From the NCBI GenBank assembly GCA_903860085.1, contig CAIOPD010000071.1, forward strand, positions 1 to 55,958: a stretch of 55,958 bases of DNA, written 5' to 3'. The notes beneath the pieces are model-generated. The model was not told where the DNA came from. It did not search any database and saw only the letters and a list, made by a program, of their open reading frames with translations. This DNA comes from an uncultured Pseudomonadota bacterium (lineage in GTDB: Bacteria > Pseudomonadota > Gammaproteobacteria > Burkholderiales > Methylophilaceae). The translations under genes and the position numbers were made by a program. The first letter of the stretch is position 1; every line of letters starts with the position of its first letter. Shown in pieces: positions 1 to 7,294 of the stretch.

Positions 1-840
1 GCTTGAACTAGTAGCAAAAGCTGTGACTAAGGCCTCACGTGCACCGCGCCAAAACCATAAAGGCGTTCTGCCGGTAAATAGATATAAAATTAATGGCAGT
101 ATCAGTATGCCATGCACTAGCAACGTACCCACAATTACTGCCACAAACTTAGCTAGCGTGTTAAGGATGGCCATATTCTGTACAGCGACCAATTTGATCA
201 GTAATGCCATAATCCCTAGCGGGGCTAAGCGCATTACCCCGCCAACAATTAACATAGTGACATCTAGCGCTTCTTGCAGCAGGGCAAGTATATGCTTATA
301 TCGATCTCCGCCCATCACTAATGCCACACCTAAAATAAGTGCAAACATGACCACCGCTAATACATCGCCTTGGGCTAAAGCCGCAAACGGATTAACAAAT
401 AGTCCATGTAAGAACTGAGCAAAAAACTCAGGCATCGGCAGTTGCTTTGCCTGAAAATTTTGCATGGCATGATCAAACATAGGAAGACTTAAACCCGCTC
501 CCGGTTTAAAATACAGACTGGCCGACATACCCAGCACGATGGCAATAGCCATACTACTGACAAAGAAAATAAGGGTCGCAACCCAAACGCGGTGCATTTG
601 CTGATGTTGGCGCAGATTAGCAATACCTACGGTAATTGAGCAGAATACCAGCGGTACTAAAATCATTTTAAGTAGATCAATAAACAGCGTGCCAACGATG
701 CTCGCAGAATAAAGGCCTCCTTGTAGTAGCTGATTATGCTCGCCTAAATTGCCAACATTAAGCGTGTGGAAATAAAACCCAATCGCTACACCCAATAATG
801 CACCCAGTAAAATTTGGTTATTAAGACTGGGTAGCTTCAT
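1..840 (-). CDS. Cation:dicarboxylate/amino-acid symporter (DAACS family), 3' end beyond window
   Basis: The minus-strand frame starts at an ATG near the left edge and stays open for 280 codons to base 1, so the C-terminus lies outside. It reads as a multi-span membrane protein: an N-terminal helix (LLGALLGVAIGFYF), then LLKMILVPLVFCSITVGIANL, which is the typical DAACS second/third-helix block, and it ends at a serine run (ATSSS) where the family has its serine-rich re-entrant loop. Members (GltP, DctA) import glutamate, aspartate or C4-dicarboxylates with protons or sodium across the inner membrane. The substrate cannot be told from this part. It lies 7 bp downstream of the methyltransferase gene on the same strand, so it may be the last gene of that transcript. 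Confidence 0.8.
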   Translation of the reverse strand, partial: MKLPSLNNQILLGALLGVAIGFYFHTLNVGNLGEHNQLLQGGLYSASIVGTLFIDLLKMILVPLVFCSITVGIANLRQHQQMHRVWVATLIFFVSSMAIAIVLGMSASLYFKPGAGLSLPMFDHAMQNFQAKQLPMPEFFAQFLHGLFVNPFAALAQGDVLAVVMFALILGVALVMGGDRYKHILALLQEALDVTMLIVGGVMRLAPLGIMALLIKLVAVQNMAILNTLAKFVAVIVGTLLVHGILILPLILYLFTGRTPLWFWRGAREALVTAFATSSS

Positions 841-847
841 CAGTTAC

Positions 848-2440
848 TTACTCTTTTATAGCTTTAACTGCTTTTGGTTTTGAAACTTTTTTAACTGCAG
901 TAGCTTTCACTGTAGGTTCTTTAACTTTGACTGCTTTAGCTGGAATCTCTTTCAGAGTTTTTTCCTTTACCAATTTGGCGGGTGCCTTAGGCTTAGCGAC
1001 GGCTTTAGCTTTCACAGGCTTGCTCTCCGCAACTGGAGATTTAGCCGCACTTGCTTTCTTTGTCACAAGCGCTTTTTTGGTTTTAGGTTTTTCTGAACCC
1101 TCAACTTGAACCTCCACATCAACTACTGTTATAGCCTTGGACAGCTTAACTGGAGGGGCTGAAGGATCTATTTTCTCAAATACTGCGGCAAAAAATCCAT
1201 CGGTATGATGAATATGTGGCAATAGTTTTAGGTATTTACCAGTATCTAGATTAATTTGTTGCTGACTCAATATCTCGCTGGCATTGAGTAATTTAAATTC
1301 AGGATGGTTAGCCAAGAATCCTTCTGCAATCTGTTCATTCTCATCGCTTAATAAGCTACAAGTAGAGTAAATTAAACGGCCGCCTGGCTTAGTAAATTTA
1401 GCAGCGCGCGCTAAAATTCGCGCCTGTTTTTCAGTTAGTTCTAATAAATCTTGTGGCGTTTGGCGCCATTTAAGATCTGGATTACGGCGCAAAGTCCCTA
1501 AGCCAGTACACGGCGCATCGACTAACACACGATCAAATTTAGCGTTAAGGCGTTTTAATTTAGGGTCATTTTCACTGCTGATACTTTGTGCATTGAGGTT
1601 GCTCAAACCTGAGCGTTTTAAGCGCTGGCCTAAGCTGTGCAAACGCTTCTCTGACACATCAAATGCATAGAGACGTCCTGTGTTACGCATCAACGCACCT
1701 ATGGCTAAAGTTTTACCGCCAGCACCAGCACAAAAGTCTGCCACCATCATGCCACGTTTGGCCGCAACCAAATGCGCCAAAATCTGACTGCCTTCATCTT
1801 GCACTTCAACTTTACCTTCTGTGAAAAGCACATGGCGGCTAATATTTAAACGTAGCGGCATACGCAAACCAATTGGTGAATAAGGGGTTTTGCTAATGTT
1901 AGATTCACCAGTCGTGTTCTCAGCAACGAATTTAGCCAGCACCTCATCGCGCGTTCCTTTGATGGTATTGACGCGTAGATCTAGCGTAGCTGACTCATGC
2001 ATACTGCGAGCAATAGTTAATGCCTCTGCCTCACCGTATTGCGCTACTAATTTTTCCCATAACCAGTCTCGAACATCGGCTTGCACCGCTAATGGCAAGT
2101 TTTCGGTTGATTTAGCTTTAATCGTATGTGCCCACTCTATTTGCTGTTCGCTTAACATTGGGGTCATTTCGCGGATACTCATACCTTGTATACGTAACAT
2201 CCACGCCAATACCAGCTTACGTGCATCATCAGGGTCGTTATCATCATTTGCGGTCACTGCACTTAAAAAGCGTAAGCGGCGCAATACGCCGTAAACACTT
2301 TCGGCAACAAAAGCACGTTCTTTAGTACCTAGATCACGATTATTGCGAAAAAATTCACTTAATTTCACATCTGCTGGGCTATTAAACTCAAGTAGATTAG
2401 AAAGCATTACTGAAGCCTGGCGAATTAAATTGGGGGTCAT
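848..2440 (-). CDS. RsmB/Fmu-family RNA (cytosine-C5) methyltransferase with basic tail
   Basis: 530-residue SAM-dependent RNA m5C methyltransferase (NOL1/NOP2/Sun family). The catalytic core is clear: SAM-binding ADFCAGAGGKTLA near residue 235, the motif IV loop DAPCTGLGTLRRNPDLKWR near 310 and the motif VI cysteine in YSTCSLL near 360. The target is probably a cytosine in rRNA, but a second and more canonical RsmB lies at 35.4 kb, so this copy may have another RNA target. From about residue 425 the protein becomes a roughly 105-residue tail rich in Lys, Ala, Val and Pro with AKP/VKA-like repeats, resembling bacterial histone-H1-like tails. The tail is not part of the enzyme fold and probably binds nucleic acid or the ribosome. 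It lies downstream of two DUF3108 genes on the same strand. Confidence 0.88.
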   Translation of the reverse strand: MTPNLIRQASVMLSNLLEFNSPADVKLSEFFRNNRDLGTKERAFVAESVYGVLRRLRFLSAVTANDDNDPDDARKLVLAWMLRIQGMSIREMTPMLSEQQIEWAHTIKAKSTENLPLAVQADVRDWLWEKLVAQYGEAEALTIARSMHESATLDLRVNTIKGTRDEVLAKFVAENTTGESNISKTPYSPIGLRMPLRLNISRHVLFTEGKVEVQDEGSQILAHLVAAKRGMMVADFCAGAGGKTLAIGALMRNTGRLYAFDVSEKRLHSLGQRLKRSGLSNLNAQSISSENDPKLKRLNAKFDRVLVDAPCTGLGTLRRNPDLKWRQTPQDLLELTEKQARILARAAKFTKPGGRLIYSTCSLLSDENEQIAEGFLANHPEFKLLNASEILSQQQINLDTGKYLKLLPHIHHTDGFFAAVFEKIDPSAPPVKLSKAITVVDVEVQVEGSEKPKTKKALVTKKASAAKSPVAESKPVKAKAVAKPKAPAKLVKEKTLKEIPAKAVKVKEPTVKATAVKKVSKPKAVKAIKE

Positions 2441-2465
2441 GTTATTTCTCTTTATTGGTTTGGTC

Positions 2466-2489
2466 GGGCATCTAAACGCTTAGATGCCC
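2466..2489 (-). other. Perfect intercistronic hairpin
   Basis: A 10-bp perfect inverted repeat (GGGCATCTAA / TTAGATGCCC) with a 4-base loop lies between the DUF3108 gene and the methyltransferase gene. No T-run follows on either strand, so it is not a classic intrinsic terminator. It may mark an mRNA processing or stabilising element. Confidence 0.55.
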
Positions 2490-2501
2490 ACTAGCATTGG
2501 T

Positions 2502-3551
2502 CTATGGTGTTGGCGTAGCTGGCTTCTCTGTTTTTAAGCTGGTAATTAACAGCTCATAGACTTTGCCTTCTTTTTCCGTTTTGCGTATTTTAACAGGTAC
2601 ATGCTGATAATCTAAGGCTAGCCACAATTCAGTTTTATCGTCACCTTCAGCGGAGCGGCGTAAAATATGGAAAGTGTTTAAATTCCCCATTTTGGTCGGC
2701 ACTATTTCTTCGCCTTCAAAGCTGTAATCATAGATCCCAAGCTTCTTGCCATTAGTCACAGTGATTTGCATATTTTGTAGCGGCGCTACAAACATAAACT
2801 GATACATAAAACTGAGCAAGTCCTGCGCGCCCTCTGGCAAGTCCACTAGCCTGTCTTCACTAGCGCTATGCAACCTTAGTTTTTGATTTGGCCAATCAAA
2901 ATCGGCGCTAAAGGTTTTATTCTTTTTGCTGCCAAATTGATATAAATAGTGCTGTGGCTGTAAGCCGCTTCTAACAATCACACCTTCACTGGTTTGCAGT
3001 AAATTAGGTATAAACAAAGAGGCTAAACCGCTAGCTTCAATTACGCTGCGCAATTGATAGTGTGCGCCATCTGGCAGTAATTGATACTCCATCGCCGCTT
3101 TACCTGCTGCGCCACTGTCAAATTTAGCAGCCACATCAGTGCGCACATCATACTTGGCCTCTACATAGTGATAGGCGTTAGCGTTAATCGCCTCCTCCTC
3201 AATGTCAGGTTGTATTATTGGCATTTGCTCTAATCCATTGCTTGCTGCTGGCGTATCAATGGGTAAACTAGAAGCTTCAGACTGTTGGGCAAGGCGCGGC
3301 TGTAGAGAAGGTGCAGGCTTTGCTAATACTTTTCTCTTGGCCTGAGATTTAACGACAGGTTTAGGTGGGGGAGATTTCGCTGGTGGTGCAACCAGCTGCG
3401 CCTTTATGACCAGCGGCTCACTTCTAAGATCGTCTAAATTAAAATAAAACCGAGCAATTAAAGTAAGGTGCAATAATGCGGATAATAACAGTGCGACCGC
3501 TAACCAACGGTAACCGATGCGCTGCCATAAAAGTTTAAACTTACTCCACAT
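2502..3551 (-). CDS. DUF3108 protein with TonB-like N-terminus
   Basis: 349 residues. A single membrane helix (residues about 14-36) is followed by a Pro/Lys-rich segment (APPAKSPPPKPVVKSQAKRK), the arrangement seen in TonB-like periplasm-spanning proteins. The C-terminal two thirds match the DUF3108 family, with LLSFMYQFMFVAPL and NGKKLGIYDY. The function is unknown, and the C-terminal domain is predicted to be periplasmic. Its start overlaps the stop of the preceding DUF3108 gene by 11 bp, indicating translational coupling. The conserved segments match those of the neighbour, so the two are tandem paralogues and this copy has gained an anchor. Confidence 0.8.
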   Translation of the reverse strand: MWSKFKLLWQRIGYRWLAVALLLSALLHLTLIARFYFNLDDLRSEPLVIKAQLVAPPAKSPPPKPVVKSQAKRKVLAKPAPSLQPRLAQQSEASSLPIDTPAASNGLEQMPIIQPDIEEEAINANAYHYVEAKYDVRTDVAAKFDSGAAGKAAMEYQLLPDGAHYQLRSVIEASGLASLFIPNLLQTSEGVIVRSGLQPQHYLYQFGSKKNKTFSADFDWPNQKLRLHSASEDRLVDLPEGAQDLLSFMYQFMFVAPLQNMQITVTNGKKLGIYDYSFEGEEIVPTKMGNLNTFHILRRSAEGDDKTELWLALDYQHVPVKIRKTEKEGKVYELLITSLKTEKPATPTP

Positions 3552-4254
3552 GGAGCTCTGTTAAAGTTTGTTCGATTTTGGCGCCACTGTCTTCCACCAT
3601 CAAAATGCGCACTGGCACATAATAATGCTCGGTAGCTAACCACAAATCTTTGCTTTCCGTTTTATTTGGTTCCAACTGCTGCTGCAGATGAAGGGCTTTG
3701 TATGAAACCCCATTGGATTCAATCACATCAGTCTCAGCATGGATTTTATATTGATATTGATTCAGCTTTTTACCAGTAGTGAGCGTCACAATCATAGCCT
3801 CCTTAAGAGGCGCTGGTAAAAACATAAATTGATAGGCATAACTAGCCAAGTCTTGCGTACCTTCTGTCAACGCCTCTTGTTTAGTTACTCCTTTTACCAT
3901 CATCTGCAAGCTATTTTTAGACCAGTCAAAGTCTGCTAACAGTGCTTTTTTAGGATTATCGCCTTGCTGTAATTCAAAATGATCTGGCTTTAAACCTAGA
4001 CTGGTGACCGAACCAACACTAGTGAGCTTACGCTCTCCAAATAATGCATAGACGCCGATCCCCTTGGTAATACTTTCCACTTTATAGGTATTGCCTGTAA
4101 TGATTAACTGCTCATACACTTTGGCAAAAGGCAGACCGTTTCGGGTAGCCTCATAGTTAGCTTGAATAAGCTTAGGCGTGATTGGTTGTGCTACTGCAAC
4201 ACCAACAGAAAATAAACATAGGATAAAACTTAAAATTCTAATGTAACTTGTCAC
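3541..4254 (-). CDS. Exported DUF3108 protein
   Basis: 237 residues with an N-terminal signal peptide (SYIRILSFILCLFSVGVAVAQ), so it is exported. The mature part is one DUF3108 domain: YEATRNGLPFAKVYEQL, then DLASYAYQFMFLPAPL and TTGKKLNQYQYKIHAETDVIES. The family is uncharacterised; proteobacterial members often sit beside purine genes and rRNA methyltransferases, as here. It lies about 100 bp downstream of purM on the same strand and overlaps the next DUF3108 gene. Confidence 0.8.
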   Translation of the reverse strand: MTSYIRILSFILCLFSVGVAVAQPITPKLIQANYEATRNGLPFAKVYEQLIITGNTYKVESITKGIGVYALFGERKLTSVGSVTSLGLKPDHFELQQGDNPKKALLADFDWSKNSLQMMVKGVTKQEALTEGTQDLASYAYQFMFLPAPLKEAMIVTLTTGKKLNQYQYKIHAETDVIESNGVSYKALHLQQQLEPNKTESKDLWLATEHYYVPVRILMVEDSGAKIEQTLTELHVE

Positions 4255-4335
4255 GGTAACTCCTCAATAAAAACCCATCAGTCGTTAACGCGCCAAGTTT
4301 TTGTAGGACTTTAGACCACGAAAACTTAAATTAGT

Positions 4336-5355
4336 TTACGCAACGATAGTTGGTGCTTCGCCTGCCTGCTGCTCGCGGATAACACCGATTTCAAATACGG
4401 TTTCGCCAGCTTCTTGTAACAGTTTTTGTGCTGCTATTGCATGCTCTTTGGCCACAATCACTGCCATGCCGATACCGCAGTTAAATGTTTTATACATTTC
4501 AAGATCAGCCACATTGCCTTGCGCTTGCAACCAAGTAAATAATGGCGGCATTGTCCAGCTACCCTTCTTGATAGCAGCCGTTAAGCCTGCCGGTAATACA
4601 CGTGGAATGTTTTCGGTAATTCCACCGCCAGTAATATGTGCCATACCCTTCACTGGTAAAGACGCGATAAGCTTTAATAAGGGTTTAACATAAATACGAG
4701 TAGGCGCCATCACCACATCTTTAAATGGCTGCCCATGAAAATCAGATTCGAAGTCAATCCCAGATTGCGCAATCAGTTTGCGAATAAGTGAATAGCCATT
4801 TGAGTGTGCGCCGCTAGACGCCAAGCCCAAGACGACATCGCCACTAGCAATTGTCGTACCATTAATAATGAGTTCTTTATCCACACAACCTACAGCAAAA
4901 CCAGCTAAATCATATTCGCCTGCGGGGTACATGCCTGGCATTTCTGCAGTTTCACCACCAACCAAAGCGCAACCAGATTGCTCACAACCCTCGGCAATAC
5001 CCTTAATCACTAATGCAGCGGTGCCGACTTCCAACTTACCGCAAGCAAAATAATCTAAGAAAAATAAAGGTTCAGCGCCTTGCACCAAAATATCATTAAC
5101 GCTCATGGCGACCAAATCAATGCCGACAGTATCATGTTTATTGAGTTCAAAAGCCAACTTCAGCTTGGTGCCTACACCGTCGGTGCCAGACACTAGCACA
5201 GGCTGTTTGAATTTTTTAGGCATTTCAAATAGCGAGCCAAAGCCACCGATTCCGGCTAATACTTCTGGACGCATAGTGCGTTTTGCAAATGGTTTAATTT
5301 GCTCAATTAGTGCATCGCCGGCCTCAATATCAACGCCAGCATCGCGATAACTCAT
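4336..5355 (-). CDS. purM: Phosphoribosylformylglycinamidine cyclo-ligase (AIR synthase)
   Basis: PurM closes the imidazole ring of FGAM with ATP to give AIR, step five of purine synthesis, in the cytoplasm. Diagnostic blocks are visible: GGFGSLFEMP, SGTDGVGTKLKLAFEL, GGETAEMPGMY, SSGAHSNGYSLIRKL and HITGGGITENIPRVLP. I start it at the ATG of MSYRDAGVDIEAGD, giving 339 residues, the usual family length. The open frame continues 36 codons further upstream to 5463, but that part has no family similarity and would overlap the divergent permease gene. purN, often a neighbour in betaproteobacteria, is not here. Confidence 0.96.
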   Translation of the reverse strand: MSYRDAGVDIEAGDALIEQIKPFAKRTMRPEVLAGIGGFGSLFEMPKKFKQPVLVSGTDGVGTKLKLAFELNKHDTVGIDLVAMSVNDILVQGAEPLFFLDYFACGKLEVGTAALVIKGIAEGCEQSGCALVGGETAEMPGMYPAGEYDLAGFAVGCVDKELIINGTTIASGDVVLGLASSGAHSNGYSLIRKLIAQSGIDFESDFHGQPFKDVVMAPTRIYVKPLLKLIASLPVKGMAHITGGGITENIPRVLPAGLTAAIKKGSWTMPPLFTWLQAQGNVADLEMYKTFNCGIGMAVIVAKEHAIAAQKLLQEAGETVFEIGVIREQQAGEAPTIVA

Positions 5356-5379
5356 AGCGTTTTGTGGAGGGTTTTTAAC

Positions 5380-5396
5380 TGAATTTTCAGAATTCA
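5380..5396. promoter_or_regulatory. Inverted repeat in the purM leader, possible operator
   Basis: TGAATT-N5-AATTCA lies between the putative purM promoter and the purM start. It does not match the PurR consensus. Its size and place suit an operator, but it could be chance in AT-rich DNA. Confidence 0.25.
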
Positions 5397-5410
5397 AGAT
5401 GCGGACTCGC

Positions 5411-5438
5411 TTTCTACAATATAATTTGCTGTGTTCAA
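5411..5438 (-). promoter_or_regulatory. Putative purM promoter
   Basis: On the minus strand TTGAAC (-35) is followed after 16 bases by TAGAAA (-10). A TATAAT hexamer on the plus strand at 5420-5425 overlaps it and could serve the divergent permease gene, although no good -35 accompanies that one. Confidence 0.3.
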
Positions 5439-5456
5439 TTCGTAATTTTAACTTAA

Positions 5457-6533
5457 ATGGCACTAAAACAAGACAATCTTACAAGCAAATTTAGTGGATG
5501 GCTGATTGTAGCCACACTATTAGTGCTCATCTATCTGTTAAGCCCTATCCTTGCACCATTTTTAGCCGCAGCCATTCTTGCTTATATATGCAATCCAATA
5601 GTTGATAGCATCGAAAATTGGTCTCTGGGGATAATCCGCTTTGGTCGCACTACTGCTAGTTTAATCATGACCTTAGTCGTAATTATTGCTGTGTTATTAC
5701 TACTACTTATCGTACTGCCCTTGTTACAAAAAGAGCTGATGATGGTTGTGGAGCGGCTGCCGATTTATACGACCTACCTAAAGCTTCATCTTGACCCTTG
5801 GCTAATGCAAAACTTTGGCATTACGCTTGAATTTAATACCGAAAAACTACAAAACATACTTAGTGAAAACTGGAAATCTGCCGGCGGTCTGATGGGTAGT
5901 ATGCTACTCACACTAAGTAGCCATGGAATGACCATTATTGCTTGGCTACTCAATATACTGCTAGTGCCCTTGGTGCTGTTTTACTTTTTACGCGATTGGC
6001 ACCACTTGCTGGCTTCAATCGGCGAACTGGTACCACGAAAAATGTTTGTTACTACCAAAAAAATCGCCACCGACATTGATGCCGTGCTATCAGCATTTTT
6101 ACGTGGGCAATTGACGGTAATGTTACTGATGAGCGTGTTCTATGCCTCAGGTCTTAAGTTAGCTGGTTTAGATTTGGCATTACCTATTGGCATACTCGCT
6201 GGCGCGCTTGGTTTTGTGCCATATCTGGGCATAGGATTGGGTATATTGCTAGCCACTATTTCCGGCCTACTTGAATTTAATACACTCAGCCAGTTCACCC
6301 CTATTGTGGTGGTATTCAGTTTAGGTCAGCTATTAGAAAGCATGTGGCTGACGCCAAACCTAGTGGGAGACCGTATCGGTCTGCATCCTGTCGCCGTCAT
6401 TTTTTCCTTATTAGCTTGTGGACAACTATTTGGTTTTACCGGCGTATTGCTAGCACTTCCAGCTTCTGCCGCTATCGCAGTAGCCTTGCGCCATCTTCGC
6501 CGTCACTACTTTGATGGCAATTTATACCAATAG
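5457..6533 (+). CDS. AI-2E family permease (PerM/YdiK-like)
   Basis: 358-residue polytopic inner-membrane protein of the AI-2E exporter superfamily. Hydrophobic segments pair up at the N-terminus (ATLLVLIYLLSPILAPFLAAAILAY), followed by a soluble stretch (ELMMVVERLPIYTTYLKLHL) and the conserved C-terminal helices with GFVPYLGIGLGILLA and HPVAVIFSLLACGQLFGFTGVLLALP. Family members export autoinducer-2 or act as sodium/proton antiporters; the substrate cannot be assigned here. It is divergent from purM and immediately upstream of hda, an order common in betaproteobacteria. Confidence 0.88.
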   Translation: MALKQDNLTSKFSGWLIVATLLVLIYLLSPILAPFLAAAILAYICNPIVDSIENWSLGIIRFGRTTASLIMTLVVIIAVLLLLLIVLPLLQKELMMVVERLPIYTTYLKLHLDPWLMQNFGITLEFNTEKLQNILSENWKSAGGLMGSMLLTLSSHGMTIIAWLLNILLVPLVLFYFLRDWHHLLASIGELVPRKMFVTTKKIATDIDAVLSAFLRGQLTVMLLMSVFYASGLKLAGLDLALPIGILAGALGFVPYLGIGLGILLATISGLLEFNTLSQFTPIVVVFSLGQLLESMWLTPNLVGDRIGLHPVAVIFSLLACGQLFGFTGVLLALPASAAIAVALRHLRRHYFDGNLYQ

Positions 6534-6537
6534 CGCT

Positions 6538-7185
6538 ATGAGACAATTATTGCTCGATATACAGCCCCCTGCTTCACCTAGCTTCGACAACTTTGTTGTC
6601 GGTTTAAATGCTGAAGCTATACAACAATTACAAAACGTGTGCTCCACTCAATCGAGTGATGCTACACAGCATTTTATTTATATATGGGGTGGGGCGGGTA
6701 GCGGAAAATCCCACTTAATTTCTGCCTGCCAAGCAGCTAATCGCCTGGTAGTCTGTGTCGATGATGTGCAGTTACTAGATGACGAGGCACAAATTGCATT
6801 ATTTGATCTCTATAACCAAATACGCGATGGTAATGTGCATCTAGATGACCAACAGCTAGCACGCACTTTAATTGTAGCTGGCAACGCCGCACCGACACAA
6901 CTCGGCCTGCGCGAAGATTTATCCACACGCCTGGCTTGGGGTTTAAGTTATCAATTGCAGCCACTTAGTGACGAAGAAAAGGCCTTAGCACTGTTAAGCC
7001 ATGCTCAGTCACGCGGTATGCGATTGCCAGTAGAGGTGATTGATTATTGCTTACGTTATTTACGCCGCGATCTACCTACCTTAATCGCAACCATTAACGC
7101 TTTAGATCAGTGGTCACTGACCACAAAAAAACCAGTCACTGTGCCGATGTTACGACAGTTACTGCAGCTCAACTTAGAGATTTAA
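6538..7185 (+). CDS. hda: DnaA regulatory inactivator Hda (DnaA-like AAA+)
   Basis: Hda binds the beta clamp and DnaA-ATP and stimulates ATP hydrolysis, switching initiation off after replication starts. The protein begins MRQLLLDI, with QLLLDI resembling the clamp-binding motif, then SFDNFVVG, Walker A GGAGSGKSH near residue 50 and Walker B VVCVDDVQLL near 75. The RLAWGLSYQLQPLSDEEK segment is typical of DnaA-like ATPases. It is about 216 residues long and lacks the DnaA DNA-binding domain. I start at the ATG giving MRQLLL; the nine upstream codons overlap the permease end and look non-coding. It follows the permease by 4 bp. Confidence 0.9.
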   Translation: MRQLLLDIQPPASPSFDNFVVGLNAEAIQQLQNVCSTQSSDATQHFIYIWGGAGSGKSHLISACQAANRLVVCVDDVQLLDDEAQIALFDLYNQIRDGNVHLDDQQLARTLIVAGNAAPTQLGLREDLSTRLAWGLSYQLQPLSDEEKALALLSHAQSRGMRLPVEVIDYCLRYLRRDLPTLIATINALDQWSLTTKKPVTVPMLRQLLQLNLEI

Positions 7186-7202
7186 CTCCACAATCTAAAC
7201 AC

Positions 7203-7233
7203 GGTTAGCCGCAAAACTGGTTTGCGGCTAACC
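7203..7233. other. Perfect 13-bp hairpin after hda
   Basis: GGTTAGCCGCAAA and its exact reverse complement flank a 5-base loop 17 bp after the hda stop. There is no T-run on either side. It may be a factor-assisted terminator, a REP-like element or a 3'-end stabiliser. Confidence 0.6.
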
Positions 7234-7294
7234 CCTAAGCGCAAGATGGGTTATTATTGCGACAGCAAGCCAATCACTTCTAGATAAATTAAAC

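Noticed and set aside
23..418. Open frame of 131 codons on the plus strand
   Set aside because: It is antisense to the symporter gene, whose minus-strand frame gives a recognisable DAACS protein.
848..1110. Low-complexity repeat as a nucleotide repeat or CRISPR-like array
   Set aside because: The pattern comes from Lys/Ala/Pro codons of the methyltransferase tail; there are no regular repeats and spacers.
5356..5463. N-terminal extension of purM
   Set aside because: The 36 extra residues do not resemble PurM and overlap the divergent permease start; MSYRDAGVDIEAGD is the family N-terminus.
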